Notes under the pieces: generated by a model
What the model was told of the DNA's origin: nothing
What the model saw: only the letters and a program-made list of their open reading frames with translations
Databases searched by the model: none
Shown here: positions 48,401 to 59,216 of the stretch, in pieces
Layout of the letters: every line of letters starts with the position of its first letter
Numbering within the stretch: position 1 is the first letter of the stretch
Made by a program: the position numbers and the translations under genes
From: Anastrepha obliqua
Lineage: Eukaryota; Arthropoda; Insecta; Diptera; Tephritidae
Length of the DNA stretch: 64,000 nt
Reading direction: 5' to 3'
Assembly: GCF_027943255.1 (NCBI RefSeq)
Contig: NC_072893.1
Coordinates: 123,875,784 to 123,939,783 of the forward strand

Positions 48401-49665
48401 TTTTATTTATTCATTTACTTGTGTGAAATTTATTTGGGTTAAAAGTATTTAAATTAGTATCTTTTGTTAATTTATATTTTTTTTATTAAAAATAATAATG
48501 ATTTCTTATGAACGAAATTTATTTGTGAGCAATTGTGTGACAATTTTTAAAATTAAAATTTTATTTTTATAATTAAATTTTTTTTAACTAAAAATACATA
48601 TATAGAAAAAACTATTATTTTTAGTTGAATTCTTTTTATTTTTTTTTAACTCAAAATTTATTGTATGCGCAATTTGTGTGACAATTTAATTAAAAATTAA
48701 TATTTATTTTTTTAATTAAATTTTTTTTACTAAAAACAATATTTGTTTCTCCTGAACGAAAAAACTTTTATTTTTAGTTGAATTGTTTTTATATATTTTT
48801 TTTACTAAAAAATTTATTTTATGCGCAATTTCTGTGACAATTTTTTTAATTAATTCATTTTCTTTTAATTAATATTTATTTTTACTAAATTAACATATTT
48901 TTTCGTTCAGAAAAAAAATATAAAAGGAATTCAACTAAAAATAATATTTACTTTTTCTAAACGAAACAAAATATTATTTTTGGTAATTTTCTGAACGACA
49001 AAAATATTATTTTTATTTGCATTCTTTTTATATGTTTTTTACTAAAAATTTATTTGGACATTTGTGTGACAATTTTAAAAATAATATTTATATATTTTTT
49101 TTAATTAACGTTTTTTTTATTACTAAAAATAATATTTGTCCTTTATGAACCAAACAAATTTTATTTTTATTTGAACTATTTTCATATTTTTTTTTTACTG
49201 AAATTTTATTTTAAGCGCAATTTCTGTGACGATTTTTTCAAGAAATATATTTTTTTAATTAACTTTTTTTAGTAAAAATTTATTTTATGCGTTATTAGTC
49301 GAAACTTTTCAAAATAAAAATTTTGTTTTTAGTTTGTAGTTTTTTTACTAAAAATAATATTTTTTGTCATAAGAAATTCATAAGAAACAAACATTATTTG
49401 TAATTGAACTATTTTTAAATATTTTCTTACTAAAAATACCATTTATTTCTTCTGAATGAAAAAAAAATATTATTAGTTCAACTATTTTTATATTTTTTTA
49501 CTAAAAATTTATTTTACGCGCAATTTATATGACACTTTTTAAATTAATGTTTTTTTAACATTTTTTTACTAAAAATAATATTTTGTGTCGTTCATAAGAA
49601 ATTCATAAGAAACAATTATTATTTTTGTTTGAACTATTTTTATAACATTCGTTTTTTTTTTACTC
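48401..49665. repeat. AT-rich array with recurring GCGCAATTTCTGTGACAATT phrase
   Basis: Variants of ATGCGCAATTTSTGTGACAAT occur near 48525, 48665, 48818, 49052, 49212, 49290 and 49518. They alternate with a TTTTTACTAAAAATAATATT phrase and a CTGAACGAAA phrase. Period is roughly 150 bp, with larger gaps. Non-coding. Confidence 0.65.
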
Positions 49666-50400
49666 ATTTTACTCACCCCTTTACCAATTCATTCGCAAGA
49701 CTTATTGTGCGTGCTTAACGCGCAATTCCAAGAACATATTTTTAGATTTTAAAGCAAATAAGAAAACTAAAAACTAAAAATAATAAAAAGCTCTCAAATT
49801 AAATTAAGCAGAAGCAGAATAACAAAAAATAAAAACAAATACCCATTAAGGCGGTGACTGCATAAAGTGTAAAATTAATTCAATAAATTTATGCAGCATA
49901 AACTAATTGGAGACAAAAACAAAAAAATCAAGTAAATAACGGTGAGCGTTTAAAATGTGCAATTGACATGCAAATTGACAGTTATTGCAACGCATATCTG
50001 CATATCACATTCATATGTGCATGTATATGTGTGTGCATGCAAGGAGCCACATACACATGCACACACAAGCAGCCGTTACAAACACCTACACTTACCTAGC
50101 AGTCGAATGAAATGCGAAATGTAAAAACAAAGCAAGTAAAGTAGAGAAAAAAAAACACAACAATAACAAAAAAATGAAATGATATCTATTGACAATTGTA
50201 TTTAGAGTAACTGAATTCAGTGTGCATTTAATTAAATAAATACATATATAAATATATTAAAAAATAAAACACACACTTGAGTATATTTTTCGTACTTGCA
50301 ATGGGCACTGTATGCAAAACAAACAGAGGGGAGGAAAGAAGGAAAAAATATTTTCTTTTTTTTTTTGTTTTAGTCCGAGAACAAAATCTCAATAGCAGCG
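49666..50400. other. intergenic sequence with CA/TG-rich stretches
   Basis: No gene was seen. Short (CA)n and (TG)n-like sequence lies at 50010-50100. Confidence 0.4.
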
Positions 50401-50407
50401 TCATAGA

Positions 50408-51098
50408 CCCGATTTACACGAGGAGACATCTGGAAGGGAGACACTGGAAATTCTCTTTTCATGTCTCATTCACGGCCACACGGGCAAAATTGTTTTCGGC
50501 AACATTTTGACATTTAATGCTTTAGCATCGTTTGGTTCGGATGTATTTTCGCACGCGCTTACATGTAAAGCGGAAAACGTTCGTCAACAATTTCTTAAAT
50601 ATATGAATGAAAAATGCAAACTGGTTAAATAATAAATAATTTGTTGTTTTTTTATTTAAATATATTTATAAATTGTTGTACTTGAATGAAAAAAATTAAA
50701 TTAAAAATACTTCATACATAAATAATTAACTTAAAATTAACTTGAGTATCTAGAAATGCGGGGAAAATTAGAATTCAACATAAACATGCCCCATAATATA
50801 TTTTAAATTATACCTACTTTACTAGCAAAAATAATCGTGCATTTCCCCAGTGTTCGGATGTTTGTCATCTTTGTTATCTTCCGTTTGCTTGAAAACCAAC
50901 ACATAACTCAGAACCTTCTCCCACAAAAGAAGAAAACAAATGAAGCAACTGTCAAAAATTGCTTTAAGATTGGAAATACGAATAAGAAGAGCATAGCGTG
51001 TCGCCAGTACAGGAGACAAATTCCCTTCTCTCTTCCGCGGCCGTCCTTCACCCCCGAACAAAATTTTTCCCTTCCAGATATCTCCTCGTGTAAATGGG
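50408..51098. repeat. 691-bp segment bounded by 30-bp inverted repeats
   Basis: The left arm at 50408-50438 (CCCGATTTACACGAGGAGAC followed by ATCTGGAAGGG) is matched in inverse at 51069-51098 with about two differences. The interior has no transposase-like frame. This could be a MITE-type non-autonomous DNA element or the inner part of a larger inverted structure. No target duplication was found next to the arms. Confidence 0.55.
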
Positions 51099-51189
51099 CA
51101 CATACAGCACCGTTACTGGAGCAGATAAATAATAAAGAAACACAATAATAGAACCAACTATTACCCTCCAAACGCAATGCACAGTCTGC

Positions 51190-51312
51190 ATGCTGTATGA
51201 ATCCAGCTGGTGGTAGCAGAGGGAGGGGAAGGCCTCCTGGCGCGCTTTGCTAAACACGGCCAAAATCATTTAAGCAGTTATTGCGCCAATCAAGTAAGAA
51301 GAAGATTCCATA
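51190..51312. repeat. unclassified dispersed repeat, copy 1
   Basis: It shares with 57195-57515 the blocks CCAGCTGRTGGTARCAGAG, GAAGGCCTCCT and GGCCRAAATCRTTTAAGCRG followed by TTATYGCRCCAAT and AAGAAGAA. In this copy the two outer blocks are only about 25 bp apart, whereas in copy 2 an extra segment separates them. Confidence 0.6.
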
Positions 51313-52917
51313 TTACTCTTGGTCTTCGTTACCCCATTCCGAATTCAGTGTTTTCATGCCACCTACAATACTTCTTTGCCTTTCAGCCAGTTTTACCAAA
51401 GAAAGTTTAAAGGCATGAAACAGAAAGCAAAAGTATATAATGAGAACAGTTTTTTAATCGATTACTAAATCAAAGGTTTTTCGTTTTTGTTAATTTTTTT
51501 TTTGTTTTTGGGAGATGAATTTGGGTGGCGGAACGAGCCACAACTGAATTCTATTCATTTTACCTATTCTCTGTTACACCACTCCATTTATAGACAAATA
51601 TGTTTTTCAACATCCCTTCGATTTATGTATACGATTTTATTATCTCATTCATCTCATCCCGTCTTTAATTTGCACAAAATTGCGTTATAGCTTGCACAGC
51701 CCCACTTTTCTCAGCTAAGCACTCTCTTTCTCTTCTCTCTCAGCCTCATAATCTCAGCTACAGCCACAGCAGTAAATTTGACAAGAAAGCTACCGATTTC
51801 ACTTATCATCGCGCACTCAATTCACTAGCAGCTAAATTTGTAACGCTCACTCCCTCATCTACTTAGTTAAAGTAAATATTTGAATCATCAACAAGAAAAA
51901 TCCCAACAAACAATAACAACAATGAATGCCCCTTTATAAAAGTTTGTCGGCTGCTTCGAGTTTTTTCCTTATTCCACTTCTAATATAAACAATCGTGTGA
52001 AATGAATCAGTTAACTTCATTTAAAGACTCATTAGCATACATTCGACTACACTCATAGCCATACACATACATACATACATATGTGTATTTGCATATATCG
52101 CTCAGCTGAATGAAACCTTTATTTTTACGAGATAAACTTGTGCAAAATTAATGCTTTCAATTACAATGAATTTCGTTGAGCAGCAACAAGGGCAGGGCGC
52201 CGTTTAAACGGTCTATATTTGGTTTGCTTACAAGCAATCACTTCTGATGTTTCTTCCGCTTTCACGCAAATTTTTTAAACAAATAATTTCGTATTTTTTC
52301 AGATGAATATCTAGGTGTTCAAAGGGGGGAGGGGAGAGAATGATACCATGTGCAGATGTTCCTGCAAGTGGAGAAAGTTTGTGAATGTTATTCTACTGCA
52401 AGTAGCCAGACTTCGGTCAGCTAACCGCTGGGTAGTAATCAAATCTCCTTTTGGAGTCGAGCTAACGCTAGAAGGCGCCAAGCCTGCGAGGCATTATGGT
52501 TTTTTCAATTTAGGAGATATGCAGTGTAAGCCCTTCAAATAAATGTAACTTGAAACGGTCATCTGTCTTGGCAGCTGACTATATGAATTTAAGCGAGTCT
52601 TTAATTGAAATGCCCCATATTATGATATTACAGCCACAAGCCACGTTAAAACAGCTTGTAATAAAACTTAGTGGCAGGATCGTCGAACGTTTTAAGAATT
52701 TGAAGGTGAGATCCCCTAATGAAAAAGGTGCATCAACGCGCCTGATTGATGTCCTCGTTAAACAAATACTGGCATCTACGCCAACGAAGGGTTGCAATAG
52801 ATGTCCGCCTTTCAGTGACGCGTCAAGTGTATTTCTTTGAATGAAAAGAGCAACACCGGCGCAATGGACGCCCGCCTCTCTGCGACCGATGACAACCAGC
52901 TGAATGTATCTCTTTAA
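51313..52917. other. intergenic with unrecognised reading frames
   Basis: No named gene. Plus-strand frames at 52315-52542 and 52550-52840 have normal, non-repetitive amino-acid composition in otherwise AT-rich DNA and could be decayed mobile-element sequence. I recognise no motif in them. Confidence 0.35.
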
Positions 52918-53040
52918 TGAAAAGTATTCTCATACGGCAATTCGAAGGCAGCCTTAAATTGTAGGCTCTCCATTTGGAGGGCAATATCAGGCCGCATGCC
53001 TCAAATTGGAGTAGCCAAGTTCGACGCTTCGTAAAGTTTC
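52918..53040 (+). mobile_element. tRNA-headed SINE, degraded 3' half
   Basis: It follows the SINE body order: CTCATA, a CTGCCGTTCGGAG-like block, CTTAAATTGTAGGCTCTCCA, TTTGGAGGGCAA, ATCAGGCCGCATGCC and CAAATTGGAG. There are many substitutions. It ends about 25 bp before the Tigger-like element. Confidence 0.6.
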
Positions 53041-53063
53041 TAATAAAAAATTATTTGAATATA

Positions 53064-54422
53064 CAACGCAGCTCGATAACGTGAACGCTCTAAAGCGTGA
53101 ACACCCCAACACGTGAACAGACATTTTTGTACATTGACTACTCTAAAACGTGAACAAGCCCAAAAAGCTCTATAACATGAACAATAAACGTTACAATTAT
53201 TTGAATGTAGTTTACATTGATCTCAAGAGTGTTTCGTCTTATGTTTTCTGGTGAAAATGAGTTCATTAAAAAAAAGGCTAAAATTCTCGGCTTTTTAAAA
53301 AAAAGGCTCATCTGTCACGATTTTAGCAAAGAATTATGATTGATATGATATGAAATATGAGTCATTTGCTCCATCGGTTTTGTCCGATTTTTAAGGTTTA
53401 CTGGTTGTTTTTTAAGGTTACCTCTTTTTTAAAGGAGAAAGCCTTACCAATTAAAGCTCTCCTCCTAATCGACAACGCTCCTTCTCACCCAAATGAAGCT
53501 GAACTAAGAACGGAAAATGGGCAAATTTCGACAATGTGTATGCCACCAAATATTACTCCCCTCATTCAACCGATGGATCTGAATGCAATAAAAATCACTA
53601 AGTTGCATTACAGAAACAGCCTTCTAGCTTCAATAGCAGTGACAAAGTATGATTTGCTCGAGTCGTTGAAAAAAATTAACTTAAAAACAGCTATAAATCT
53701 TTTGGATGCGACTTGGTTTCGTAATGGTGAAGCAAGATTAGCTAAGTGCTAGAACAGTATTTTAAATTTTGCGGTAAACAATGATGATCCCGAAGATAAT
53801 GTTCCGTTGGCGGTTTTAAAGAAAAAATGGGAGCTGAACTTCGCACCTTGATGAGCAACACCGTCGATCTCCTTAGTAGTTTAAATCCTGAGGCTCGTTC
53901 GTGTTCGCAGATATGCTCAAAGATATGTATGAGGGTTATTGAAAAAACTTTTTTTTATTATAAATTTCAGATTGAATTCACGTTACCAGCCATTGAATGC
54001 AACGAAAATATCGAGGAGGGCAATGCAGATGACGATCATCAACAAGAGGACGAATGCGATGATGACAGCGTATCAGAGCAACTGGAGAAAATTAAGCCGA
54101 CTGAAGCAGTTAATATTTTCAACAAGGCGTTAATATGGGTAGGTCATGAAGACGTCGATCAAAATGATATGAGTGTGCTAAGACGGTTAAAGGAAAAGGC
54201 TGTGCTTCGAGTTTTAGAAAAACAGAGGATACAAAACAAGATGACTGATTTTTTTAAATAAAACCATCGTATGACTTAATTTTCAATTAATATGTAACGA
54301 AAACAAGAATAAAATGTGAAAAAATATATTTACTTAGTCTTTTTGGGCATTCCAAAACGTGAATACTTTTGTTAACGTGAACTGCCTTGGTTTGAATTAG
54401 TTCACGTTATCGAGCGTGCGCG
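53064..54422 (+). mobile_element. Tigger/pogo-type DNA transposon, internally deleted
   Basis: The terminal inverted repeats share a perfect 16-bp core GCTCGATAACGTGAAC (53071-53086, inverse at 54400-54415) and extend imperfectly outward. TA dinucleotides flank both ends (53062-53063 and 54423-54424), as expected for pogo-group insertions. CGTGAAC recurs just inside the ends. The interior carries a damaged transposase gene of the DDE_1/pogo type. The element is about 1.36 kb, shorter than a full Tigger, because the middle of the gene is missing. Confidence 0.82.
53257..54261 (+). pseudogene. Tigger/pogo transposase remnant
   Basis: It starts MSSLKKRLKFSAF, hits an early stop, then shows KKGSSVTILAKNYD, the start of the CENP-B/pogo helix-turn-helix. 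The sequence then jumps to the late catalytic domain. ALLLIDNAPSHPNEAEL (about 53455-53505) carries the second catalytic Asp in DNAPSH, and MCMPPNITPLIQPMDLNAIK (about 53535-53600) is the PPxxTxxxQPxD box. A stop follows at 53750, then the rest of the domain in broken frames. An acidic tail and a KMTDFFK end at 54239-54258, the usual Tigger/jerky-like terminus, close the gene. The segment between the HTH and the DNAPSH box is deleted. It cannot make an active enzyme. Confidence 0.78.
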
Positions 54423-55018
54423 TATGCTTTTTTTTTTGAAATGTCATTTCGTTTGGCTGCCTCGGACAACTTCACACTAGCGGCTTTGACGGTTACTGAC
54501 TCTTTGTCGGCTCCTACCCCTTTGGCAAGGTTGGACATTTTGCACTATCACAATTTTTTTAGTGAAAATTAAAATATGGATTTTTTTATCACTAAATCTT
54601 CAGTTTTGTAGTGTCCACTTATTGCACTAATTACTTAGTGCACTACGAGCAACCCTGCTCCTTGGCTTAAAAGCCTGAAAAGTTTTTGTATTTTTCACAT
54701 CAGATCGCTCTTACAAGGCAGCACCCAAGAGACTCGAATGGCGCTGAATGTCAGTTCCAATAGATGTTCCAATGTCAGTTGAAAAGCGCTGCACAAGATC
54801 TTTCAGCTTATGGGCTTTGAGTTTCTGCTTCAACCAAGGAGGAGATATCTTTAATAAGAGAGGATGGTCCTGACCCCATTCAGCGTCGATAATCATGGCT
54901 TTTCGGCGTTCACAGGTGGCTGTAATGATCTTTCCATCAACTTTTTTTCCCGTCGACATTCACTCACATGAGTAAAACATAGAACAGTAGTTTTAAAACC
55001 TTGCTGTATTTTATTTTT
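54423..55018. other. intergenic sequence without recognisable feature
   Basis: No gene was identified. A minus-strand frame at 54711-54959 has a normal composition but matches nothing I recognise. Confidence 0.35.
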
Positions 55019-55470
55019 TTGTTTTTTGCTAAGCTTTCACCAACATAGACTAAGCACTTTGAGGAAGACTTAGCCGAAAGATTCACCTATTCCAATGGGT
55101 ACCAAGTGCAGAGAAGTACATCACTTCCTGTTTGATATTGCATTTTTTGTTTTGCAAAGCTTCCAGCAAAATAGACTCGGCACTTTGAGGAAGAGTTAAT
55201 CGGAAATTGCACCCATTCTTGCAGAATACAAAGGCAGAAAAGTTCATAGCTCTCTTTCTGCGAAGTAGTGTCATATATTCCAAAGATGAGCAAACTGATG
55301 ACTTTGGCTTCAACCCATTCACCTCCACTGAAAATATCAAACGTAAAATCAATATCTAAACCGTATCGAATCGCAACTCCGATTGCATCAAGCCAGTCTA
55401 ATGAACTTTTTACGAACATTTTTGTATATTTTTCAACGGTGGATACTTCATTTCTGGCCACAGCGAGACT
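55019..55470. repeat. unclassified repeat: a 126-bp tandem pair plus a dispersed segment
   Basis: Two tandem units start near 55021 and 55147. They share TTTTGCWAAGCTTYC, ATAGACTMRGCACTTTGAGG, AAGASTTARYCGGAAA and an AAGTWCAT block. Directly after them, 55301-55465 is a diverged copy of 57267-57402. Shared blocks are ATATCAAACGTAAAATCAAT, CCRTATCGARTCGCA, TTTTTGTAYATTTTTCARCG and GTGGATRCTTCA. Probably a transposable element of unknown class. Confidence 0.55.
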
Positions 55471-55639
55471 CGGCACCAAACTGACGAAAGAGTACATAGA
55501 CAATAACATAGGCATACCCTTACACACATGTAAGCTACTTATCCTTGAATAAATCGTAAGAACAGCGAACGGAAGATAGCGTAATGAAACCACCTGCAAA
55601 ATCGCCCGTCAATTGTGGATTCTCAATGCAAAACGTACA

Positions 55640-55877
55640 GATGCTCTGCTAAGCCAAAATAAGCACAGTTTTAGCAACGCGTTATAGGATAGGTGGGATG
55701 GGCCCAGAGGATGGGTGTGCAAGCACAAGACTTTTGCAGAAATTGTCTAAATGAAGCAGAGAAAGAGACAATCTCGCACCTTCTGTGCCATTGTACTGCT
55801 CTATTCAGACGTAGATTTATAATTCTAGGTAGACAATTTTTTAACGAATGAACAACCGCTTCAACCTAACCTAACCT
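55640..55877 (+). pseudogene. 3' end of a non-LTR element with zinc-finger motif and (AACCT)3
   Basis: The frame from 55716 gives MGVQAQDFCRNCLNEAEKET followed by ISHLLCHCTALFRRR. This is the CxxC...HxxxC zinc-binding motif near the C terminus of R1/LOA/I-type LINE proteins. Upstream LLSQNKHSF (about 55650) fits the preceding conserved block in another frame. A stop at about 55851 is followed by three perfect AACCT repeats (55863-55877). 5'-truncated and frameshifted. Confidence 0.6.
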
Positions 55878-57190
55878 TCTTACATTCACAAATATCATCA
55901 AAGTCGCGTTCACTATAAAAATCCTCACCTCTTTGCTGATTCCACCCTGGCACTACTCCGAGCATTTCATCAAGATGTAGCCGCGTTTGTGCCTTTTAGA
56001 CACACCAGGTACCTGCGTCTAGGCTCCTCTCCTAGTTGCGTATGGCGGTTATACGCTATCAATAGCCTCCATTACTACTTTGTGACCAATGGGGCATGGA
56101 AAACTTGCAAAATCGTTGCTCGATATCGACTTGCCCACTGTTTGGGGTCGCCTTGAGGCGGTGTTCGTGCTTGTCATTTGGTTGTAAATAAAGTCAGATG
56201 TCTCCAAAAAGACATGTGTATTTGGGATCACCCTGTAAATAAATCTATTAAGGAATGTAAGTGTACAAAAATATTTTGTTTTCGCTGATTTTATATACAT
56301 ACATACATACATTCATACATGTTTGTATGTAGATGCGGACCTTTATAAACACATACGATTTTCATCATTTTATTGGTCGCCACAATTGACTTCTAATGAA
56401 ATTGAATGTCGCTCGCTTATCTCATGTCGGTCTGTTTGCGCAGGCCATTGAGGTCAGGAAGAGAGAGAAAGAGAGATGTTCTTTATTTGGTTTCAATTCA
56501 ATTCAAGTGAATTTGTTTTATTTTTTTTTTTTTTTGGTTTCTTTTTTAGTTCAGCTTAGTATATTCTATTGAGCTGCTCTATTAAAAATATATACGAATA
56601 TTAAAATTGTAGGTGCATATGTATGCGCGTAAGTATATGTATAGTACACATCTGTAATCAATCAATGTAAATATTTGTATAGCTGCATCACACCCGCACA
56701 TCTTGCGTTCCTCTTAATATATGGGTTATGAAGCTGTACATATGCACACACACATATTAATATAAATATACATATATTAAAATTATTAATTCACTTTTCG
56801 CAAAATTTCAAAGCCGTAAAATATTAATTTTTTTTTTTTTTGCAGCCCCATTTTCTTTGCAAGAAACAACCAAATACTTAGCTATAAACAACTCCTTTTT
56901 GTTGTTGATATTTGCTTCCTTATGTAATAAAGCCAATATATCAAATTAATTGAAACTTTCATTTTGTTAAATTTTGTTGAATTTTCTACAATTGAGCTAC
57001 GCTTTTTGGCTTGGTTAATTAAGTTTTTAAAAATTCAAATAATTATTTGAGCTGAACTTTAGCGGCCTAGTCGATTAGACAGAGTCAACAGTTTCTAAAA
57101 GTGGCTTCTAATTGAGGTCGAAGTATTAGCAAGTAAATAAAGGCTGTGTCATGTCGTCCGAATGGTTACAAACGCTCCGGCTCGGAAAGC
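55878..57190. other. intergenic sequence with microsatellites
   Basis: No gene was seen. (TACA)n lies at 56296-56313. A minus-strand frame near 56049-56230 may be an old transposase fragment, but I could not place it. Confidence 0.4.
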
Positions 57191-57194
57191 ATCG

Positions 57195-57515
57195 ATGCGG
57201 TGCCAGCTGATGGTAACAGAGATATGAGAAGGCCTCCTCTGTGCTGGTGAGATCGGGTGGAGTAGGACTTGGCTTCACTGAAGAGATCAAACGTAAAATC
57301 AATATCTCAACCATATCGAGTCGCAGCGCCGATTGTATAAAGCCAGACTGGCTGAACTTTTCATGAATATTTTTGTACATTTTTCAGCGGTGGATGCTTC
57401 ACTTGATTTCACTTGGTGTTTAAAACTAGCACCGGTTAGCATGAGAAAGCAACGACTCCCGCGGCCGAAATCGTTTAAGCGGTTATCGCACCAATGAAGA
57501 AGAAAAATTAATTTG
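57195..57515. repeat. unclassified dispersed repeat, copy 2, with inserted segment
   Basis: The outer blocks match 51190-51312. Between them, 57267-57402 matches 55301-55465. Either copy 1 lost the middle segment, or two repeat families are nested here. No coding frame is recognised. Confidence 0.55.
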
Positions 57516-58012
57516 ATGTTTTATTGTTAAATGGGATTTGAGCTCATGAATTCAAAATGTGAAATTTAAATAATTTTTCTTGCAAACGCAATATTTTCCT
57601 TTTTCACATAAATTTTTTTATTATTATATTTAGTTTATAAAATAATCAATAAAACTCGCTAGCCAATTTATCACCTAAATTTTTGCTTGCTTGCTTGCTC
57701 TTTCTCATCTCTGTCGGCTTCCAATTTCACGACAATTCTCGTCGGTCTGGATATCTGTGGACTTTTGGCACAACAACTCTTTTTTCAACTTAACCCTCTC
57801 TATCTGTCAAGCTCTAAATTGCTTGGCTCTATTGGAATATTTCCAGTTCTTATCATTAAAAATAGCAAATCAAACTTTTTACCATATTATTATTTCCGAG
57901 CTTAAGGCCTATAGCCTTATAGCTCCTAGCACAAATAGCTTATAAAATTTGTATTGCAAGCTAATTTTATATAAATAAATAAAACTAAAATTATTTCCAA
58001 GGAGGAAGAATG
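57516..58012. other. intergenic sequence without recognisable feature
   Basis: AT-rich, short frames only. No feature was identified. Confidence 0.4.
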
Positions 58013-58500
58013 GGTCACAACAAATTCCTTCCATTCAGATCTGTTCTGTTCAATATCTTAGCCTCATTCCAGGTTAAATTCTTGGCGCGCATTTCCAAAT
58101 CCCACAATCGTCTCCAACTGTTCGTCTGTGGCCTTCTCGGAAATTCCAATGCGGGTTTCGTTGTCTTCGCTCGAACCATCTGACACCGAGATGGCACTGT
58201 CTAGATAACAAAAAGATTGCACTTCCCGCAGCTGGTTATCATGGGTATGATCAGGCACCGACGCGTATTTTGAGTGTTAGTGCGCATCAATTTGGTTTTG
58301 AAGATGTTGAAAACCAACCAAGCTTTAGCGACGGCTTCCTGCACTGATTGGAGTTGCATAGCCATGTCGAAACAAATATGCGATAGCAAGCCGGTCCTGC
58401 AGACCCCAGTAAATCCCACTTCCAGAACTTGTGTGTTCTTCATAACGAAATGGTAATAATACATGCCACCAATTTTGTTCCACTTCAATTTCATTCCTTT
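58013..58500 (-). pseudogene. reverse transcriptase C-terminal fragment of a non-LTR element
   Basis: Read on the minus strand: LLSHICFDMAMQLQSVQEA (about 58383-58327, just after where the RT Asp pair should be), then FNIFKTKLMRTNTQNTR (about 58310-58260). After a frame change come QLREVQSFCYLDSAISVSDG and ETRIGI (about 58235-58140). This is the usual order for the segment following the catalytic box (NxxKTKxM..., VxxFxYLGSxIS.DGG). The YADD box and everything upstream are missing, and at least two frameshifts are present. Confidence 0.65.
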
Positions 58501-59115
58501 TCATATTTCACTTTGGTTTAGTAGTTATTTTCGTTCAGCATTTCATCTTTGCCATTTTGAGTATTTTCTGCTCTTGCTTGCTTTTATTTTCTCTCTCATT
58601 AGCTTCGATGATGAATTATAGATATTCAATACTCCCGAATCTTTATAAGTTCTTACGTTCAGACGATTTGCTAAGCCCTGTGCGACAGGATGTCGTACAA
58701 AAAGCTCTAAACCTTTAATTGTGGGGCTGTTCAACAAGAAGGTGATGTTTTTTGCACTTGAAAATTTAACTTTACTTTGATAGCATATAAAGCATCCCTA
58801 ACGTGACAGAAAATTTGTATGGTTAAGCAATTCTAAAACTGCTTGCTTTTCAATTGAAAAAATTTCGAAAATACTACAATACAATCGAATAATCAACCTA
58901 TGGTAATAAGATCAGTTAAATATTATATGTAAGTAATATTTCTTGAGGAAAGCCAATGTGTTAAAATATTTCGGTACAGACATAGTCGGCATACTGTCTC
59001 AGTAGATAGACCTCTCTGTTGAAGATACGCATTCAGTCATTATAATCCTTGAACCATACCAGCGGCCAATCGAGTGACCGAGTTAATTCCTTCTTGCCAC
59101 AGAAGTATGCCAAAT
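58501..59115. other. intergenic sequence without recognisable feature
   Basis: AT-rich, no gene or repeat recognised. Confidence 0.4.
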
Positions 59116-59216
59116 AACTTTGTTTGCCTGAGAATCATGGCAGAAATACACTCGGAGATCTGGCATTGTCTGTGGAGGCGTTTCAGCAATCCATTCGGCT
59201 ACTGCGGCCACCTAAG
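59116..59216 (-). mobile_element. tRNA-headed SINE, internally deleted copy
   Basis: Reverse orientation. It has CATGGCAGAAATACACTCGG, CATTGTCTG and then directly CCATTCGGCTACTGCGGCCA, the end of the tRNA-like head. The head middle, including the B box, and the 5' side of the body have been lost. Confidence 0.65.

Noticed and set aside
55863..55877. Telomere or interstitial telomere tract
   Set aside because: Only three units, located at a LINE remnant, in a lineage that has lost TTAGG telomeres.
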